Made by a program: the position numbers and the translations under genes. The notes beneath the pieces are model-generated. The model made no database searches, had not been told where the DNA came from, and saw only the letters and a program-made list of their open reading frames with translations. From the NCBI RefSeq assembly GCF_024642165.1, contig NZ_JAHEBP010000008.1, positions 1-34,788 on the forward strand: a DNA stretch of 34,788 nt. Reading direction: 5' to 3'. Below, one piece after another: positions 31,411 to 34,788 of this stretch; the stretch's first letter is position 1; every line of letters starts with the position of its first letter. The DNA is from Demequina sp. (GTDB lineage: Bacteria > Actinomycetota > Actinomycetes > Actinomycetales > Demequinaceae).

Positions 31411-32751
31411 ATGCAGCGATTCAATCGCAGGGGTACGGCGATAGCCGCTCTCCTCGGCGCGGGTGCCTTCGCACTCGCTGGGTGCTCGTCGAGCGGCTCG
31501 GATACGGATCCGTCCGAGTCCGCCGGTGGCGGCGGGGACACCATGGAGCCCGTCGAGCTTTCGTTCCTGGTGGACAACGGCGGCACCACTCTGGGATCGG
31601 TCGAGGCTTTGACCGCGGCATACACAGCGGAGCACCCGAATGTGACGTTTGCGATCGAGCAGCGTCCCGGCGGCAGCGAGGGCGACAACATCGTCAAGAC
31701 GCGTCTCCAGACGGGCGAGATGTCTGACATCTTCCTGTACAACTCGGGGTCGCTGTTCCAGGCGCTGGCGCCGACCAAGACGTTGCTCCCGTTGGACGAC
31801 ATCGCCAATGCGGGCGCGATCCAGGACACCTTCAAGGCCGGCGTGTCCGTCGAAGGCTCGCTCTACGGGGTGCCGGTGGGTACCGCCATGGGCGGCGCGG
31901 TCCTGTACAACATCCCGATCTACGAGGAGTTGGGTCTGGAGATCCCCACGACGTGGGATGAGTTCATGGCGAACAACCAGCGAATCCTCGACGAGACGGA
32001 TGCTGCTCCCGTCATCCAGACGTTCAAGGACACGTGGAGCTCGCAGCTCTTCGTGCTGGGCGACTTCGGCAACGTCCTTGCGGCGGATCCTGAGTGGGCC
32101 GACAAGTACACCGCGAACGAGGTCAAGTACGCGGACGGTCCTCCTGCGATCAATGGCTTCGTTCACATGCAGGAGGTGTATGAGGCGGGCTTCCTCAACG
32201 AGGACTTCGCGTCGTCGACGTTCCCGGACGGCGCGCGGATGGTCGCCCTAGGCGAGGGTGCGCACTATCCGATGCTGACCTTTGCGCTGTCTGAGATTCA
32301 GACCGCCGCGCCTGACAACGTCGACGATGTGGGTGTTTTCGCCATGCCGGGCGATTCCGGACCGTCGCCCTTGACGACGTGGCTCGCATCCAGCCTGTAC
32401 GTTCCGGCCGATACCGAGCACCCGGATGCCGTGAAGGAGTTCCTCAGCTGGGTCGCGACGCCCGAGGCGTGCGACATCATGACCGAGGCCGTCGGCGCGC
32501 AGGGCCCGTACTTCGTGGACGGCTGCACGCTGCCCGACGATGTGCCTCGCATCGTTGCGGACATGCTGCCCTACTTCGAGGCGAACAACACTCAGCCTGC
32601 GCTGGAGTTCCTCTCGCCCATCAAGGGCCCTGCTCTCGAGCAGATCACCGTCGAGGTCGGATCGGGCATCCGCTCCGCCGAGGACGGCGCAGCCCTCTAT
32701 GACGAGGACGTGAAGAAGCAGGCTCAGCAGCTGGGCCTCGAGGGCTGGTAA
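31411..32751 (+). CDS. Sugar ABC transporter substrate-binding lipoprotein (CUT1, family 1)
   Basis: A 446-residue extracellular sugar-binding lipoprotein. The signal peptide MQRFNRRGTAIAALLGAGAF leads to lipobox LAGC with lipidated Cys25, then a Ser/Gly/Asp linker. The family-1 body begins VELSFLVDNGGTT, and NIVKTRLQTGEMSDIFLYNS is typical of carbohydrate-binding members. A GPSPLTTWLASSLYV stretch near 325 lines the usual sugar site. The sugar is not visible from sequence; neighbouring GH3 and GH78 genes suggest a rhamnosyl glucoside. AAGGAGG lies upstream of the ATG. A 12-bp hairpin separates it from the permeases. Confidence 0.94.
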   Translation: MQRFNRRGTAIAALLGAGAFALAGCSSSGSDTDPSESAGGGGDTMEPVELSFLVDNGGTTLGSVEALTAAYTAEHPNVTFAIEQRPGGSEGDNIVKTRLQTGEMSDIFLYNSGSLFQALAPTKTLLPLDDIANAGAIQDTFKAGVSVEGSLYGVPVGTAMGGAVLYNIPIYEELGLEIPTTWDEFMANNQRILDETDAAPVIQTFKDTWSSQLFVLGDFGNVLAADPEWADKYTANEVKYADGPPAINGFVHMQEVYEAGFLNEDFASSTFPDGARMVALGEGAHYPMLTFALSEIQTAAPDNVDDVGVFAMPGDSGPSPLTTWLASSLYVPADTEHPDAVKEFLSWVATPEACDIMTEAVGAQGPYFVDGCTLPDDVPRIVADMLPYFEANNTQPALEFLSPIKGPALEQITVEVGSGIRSAEDGAALYDEDVKKQAQQLGLEGW

Positions 32752-32774
32752 GGCCTTGAGCAGTCGCTGACCAC

Positions 32775-32804
32775 GCGGTGCCCGGCTCTCGGGCCGGGCA
32801 CCGC
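32775..32804 (+). terminator. Hairpin between binding-protein and permease genes of the CUT1 operon
   Basis: Perfect 12-bp stem, 32775-32786 with 32793-32804, and a 6-nt loop with no U-tract. Same position as the hairpin at 19007-19043 in the other importer operon. Confidence 0.7.
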
Positions 32805-32827
32805 TCCACCCCTCAATGGAGCTCACC

Positions 32828-33769
32828 ATGACCCAGCAGACACTGCAGCAACCGCCGCCGGAGGCGCCCCAAGCGCCACGCGGCCGCGGGGCACGTGGAG
32901 CGCGCAAGCCGCGCACTCGTAGCCCCTACCCGATGTGGTTCTACCTTCCGGCGGCGATCATCTATGGCGTGCTGTTCGTGGTTCCCACGTTCGCATCGTT
33001 CTACTTCAGCCTCACGCGCTGGACCATCTTCGACTCGGAGTTCATCGGCTTCGACAACTTCGTGACCTTCTTCTCCGAGCCCTTCCTGTTCGATTCTTTG
33101 GTCAACACGATGATCTTCGCGGTCATCACCTCGGGCGCGAAAGTTGTCCTAGGACTGCTGTTCGCGGTGTTCCTGTCGAGTCAGATCATCGCCCGCGGTT
33201 GGCTTCGCTCGGTAGTGTTCTTCCCCGTCCTGGTATCCGCGGTGGGAATCGGCGTCACATTCTCCGTTCTCATGGATCCATTCGACGGCCTGATCAATCA
33301 GGCTCTGGGATGGTTCGGCGTCGATGGGCCCGGCTGGCTTACGGATCCTGACCTTGCGCTGATCTCCGTCGCGATGGTCGATGTCTGGCGTGGCGTGGGT
33401 ATCGCCACGCTCATCTACATCGCCGGCGTGGTCGCCATTCCGCAGGAGTACTTCGAGGCCGCGAAGGTGGACGGCGCCAACGCTACGAAGTCCTTCTGGC
33501 ACATCACCTTGCCCCTCATGCGTCCCGCGACTACCACGGTGATCATCCTGTCGCTGATCGGTGGGCTGCGCTCCTTCGACCTGATCTGGACGATGACCCG
33601 CGGAGGGCCGGGCTTCAGCTCCGACGTGCTCGCGTCAGTGGTCTACAAGCAGTACCAGGCGGGCTTCTACGGTCTCTCCACCGCCGGCAACGTCGTGCTG
33701 TTCTTGCTCGTCGCGGCCATCATCATCCCGTTGTTCTGGTTCCTCAATCGCAAGGAGGTCGACCAGTGA
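32828..33769 (+). CDS. Sugar ABC transporter permease (MalF type)
   Basis: A 313-residue inner-membrane CUT1 permease. A Gln/Pro- then Arg-rich cytoplasmic N-terminus (1-35) precedes about six membrane helices, the first near YLPAAIIYGVLFVVPTFASF. The EAA loop EYFEAAKVDGANATKSFWHI (about 218) contacts the ATPase. An ATG at 32816 is in frame, but GGAG lies 6 nt before 32828. Its stop overlaps the next gene by 4 bp. Confidence 0.94.
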   Translation: MTQQTLQQPPPEAPQAPRGRGARGARKPRTRSPYPMWFYLPAAIIYGVLFVVPTFASFYFSLTRWTIFDSEFIGFDNFVTFFSEPFLFDSLVNTMIFAVITSGAKVVLGLLFAVFLSSQIIARGWLRSVVFFPVLVSAVGIGVTFSVLMDPFDGLINQALGWFGVDGPGWLTDPDLALISVAMVDVWRGVGIATLIYIAGVVAIPQEYFEAAKVDGANATKSFWHITLPLMRPATTTVIILSLIGGLRSFDLIWTMTRGGPGFSSDVLASVVYKQYQAGFYGLSTAGNVVLFLLVAAIIIPLFWFLNRKEVDQ

Positions 33770-34620
33770 GCACCTCTGCTGGCACCCCTAGGCTCAACCG
33801 CACGTACTCGTGGGTAAGCGGACTCACCGCGATCGCGATCAGCACCGTGGTGTTCATCGTCCCGTTCATCTTCATCTTCTTCACCGCATCCAAGACCACG
33901 ATCGAGTCTTCGCTCCTCGAGTTCACACCCCCTACCGAGTGGGCATTCTTCGAGAACTTGGTCGAGGTCATCCAGACCCGTGACTACATCCTCGTGACGG
34001 CGTTTGTGAACTCGACCATCATCACCGTGGGGTCTGTCGCACTGATGGTGGTGGTCTCGGCGCTCGTCGGCTACGTGCTGCAACGGCGTAAGAGCCGACT
34101 GAACCCGTTGATCAACTTCTTGGTTCTGGCTGGTCTCATCGTGCCGCCCGCCGTGGTCCCCACCATCTGGGTGATGCAGGGACTCGGCATCTACAAGACG
34201 CTGCATGGCCTCATCTTTGTCGAGGTGGCGTTCGGCATGGCCTTCTGCATCCTCATGTTCCGCGCGTTCGTCTCCACCATTCCGCGCGAGCTCGACGAGG
34301 CCGCGGTGATGGACGGCGCGGGCCCCATCCGGTTGTTCTTCAAGGTGATCTTCCCTTTGCTGAAATCCGTGATCGTCACGGTGATCGTGGTGCAGTCGGT
34401 CTTCGTCTTCAACGACTTCCAGAACCCTCTGTACTTCCTGCCGGGGGACCAGGGCGCGACGGTGCAGCTCACTCTGTACAACTTCCAGAGCCAGTTCCAG
34501 ACCTCGTGGAACCTGCTGTTCATGGACATCCTGCTCATCACGCTGCCCATGCTGCTCATGTACATCTTCTTCAACCGTCAAATCGTCGCGGGCATGACAT
34601 CCGGCGCAGTCAAGGGGTGA
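33766..34620 (+). CDS. Sugar ABC transporter permease (MalG type)
   Basis: A 284-residue second CUT1 permease with about six membrane helices and the EAA loop ELDEAAVMDGAGPIRLFFKV (about 178). The GTG start overlaps the MalF-type stop (GTGA), with AAGGAGG upstream. No ATPase gene follows; actinobacterial CUT1 importers commonly share one MsiK-type ATPase encoded elsewhere, which is probably the case here. Confidence 0.94.
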   Translation: MSTSAGTPRLNRTYSWVSGLTAIAISTVVFIVPFIFIFFTASKTTIESSLLEFTPPTEWAFFENLVEVIQTRDYILVTAFVNSTIITVGSVALMVVVSALVGYVLQRRKSRLNPLINFLVLAGLIVPPAVVPTIWVMQGLGIYKTLHGLIFVEVAFGMAFCILMFRAFVSTIPRELDEAAVMDGAGPIRLFFKVIFPLLKSVIVTVIVVQSVFVFNDFQNPLYFLPGDQGATVQLTLYNFQSQFQTSWNLLFMDILLITLPMLLMYIFFNRQIVAGMTSGAVKG

Positions 34621-34622
34621 AC

Positions 34623-34788
34623 GTGTCCGCAACCACCAGCGTCACTGCTCGCGTCGAGTCGGGCACCTTCGGCGACGTCGTGATGACCCGCACCCCGCGG
34701 CTGTCGTGGGCCGTATCGACCCCCGCTGCCGACTGGACCCAGGCGGCCGCGGAGGTCGAGTGGTCCTCCGCGTCCGGCGCGCTGATCC
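34623..34788 (+). CDS. Start of a probable alpha-L-rhamnosidase (GH78), cut by the window edge
   Basis: The frame opens with GTG two bases after the permease stop and runs to the edge, about 55 residues. It contains TPRLSWAV, which matches the N-terminal PRLSW motif of GH78 alpha-L-rhamnosidases, followed by a Gln/Ala/Glu stretch where family members have the QxAYxI strand. No signal peptide is seen. Only the N-terminal beta-domain is in view, so no catalytic residue can be checked. It is in the importer operon by spacing. Confidence 0.55.
   Translation, partial: MSATTSVTARVESGTFGDVVMTRTPRLSWAVSTPAADWTQAAAEVEWSSASGALI

Noticed and set aside
32402-32412. Second sigma-28 -10 (GCCGATAC)
   Set aside because: It lies inside the binding-protein coding sequence and has no -35 element at the right spacing.

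Overview
The window is high-GC DNA of a Gram-positive actinobacterium, most likely a member of the Micrococcales (Cellulomonas/Demequina-like). This is suggested by the high GC, many GTG starts, leaderless TANNNT promoters, a four-gene conservon (sensor kinase, roadblock, DUF742, GTPase), and sugar ABC importers paired with intracellular glycosidases. The genus is an inference. I see no prophage, insertion sequence or CRISPR array.

Region 1 (1-5539) is housekeeping: the end of an unrecognised gene, pheA, a diacylglycerol-kinase-family gene, serS, a Cof-type HAD phosphatase and a quinone oxidoreductase. Region 2 (5615-11785) is a conservon operon. It opens with a 1525-residue NIT-domain kinase-like receptor with an unusually long acidic tail, behind what looks like a sigma-28 (FliA/WhiG-type) promoter. 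Region 3 (11797-12901) is the strangest part: a gene with an AbiEi-like N-terminus and a DUF559/Vsr-like nuclease domain, bracketed by two related long palindromes whose left arms are nearly identical. It looks like a small mobile cassette. A PIN-domain gene and two tRNA-Ser genes follow (12933-13681).

Region 4 (13824-27438) is carbohydrate use. A DUF1593 protein and a GH1 beta-glucosidase are followed by a large operon (17439-26726) for a family-5 oligosaccharide importer (binding lipoprotein, permease, fused permease-ATPase, ATPase), a GH3 beta-glycosidase and a GH43 beta-xylosidase/arabinofuranosidase. Two related TetR regulators bracket this operon, one divergent at its head and one convergent at its tail. 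None of the glycosidases shows a signal peptide, so oligosaccharides are probably imported and cut in the cytoplasm.

Region 5 (27641-34788) starts at a tRNA-Arg and has visibly lower GC. A LacI regulator and a second GH3 enzyme run leftward. A CUT1 importer (lipoprotein plus two permeases, no ATPase) and the start of a probable GH78 alpha-L-rhamnosidase run rightward. Three ACCGGT-centred operators sit in the divergent promoter region. Together these suggest uptake and cleavage of rhamnose-containing glycosides.
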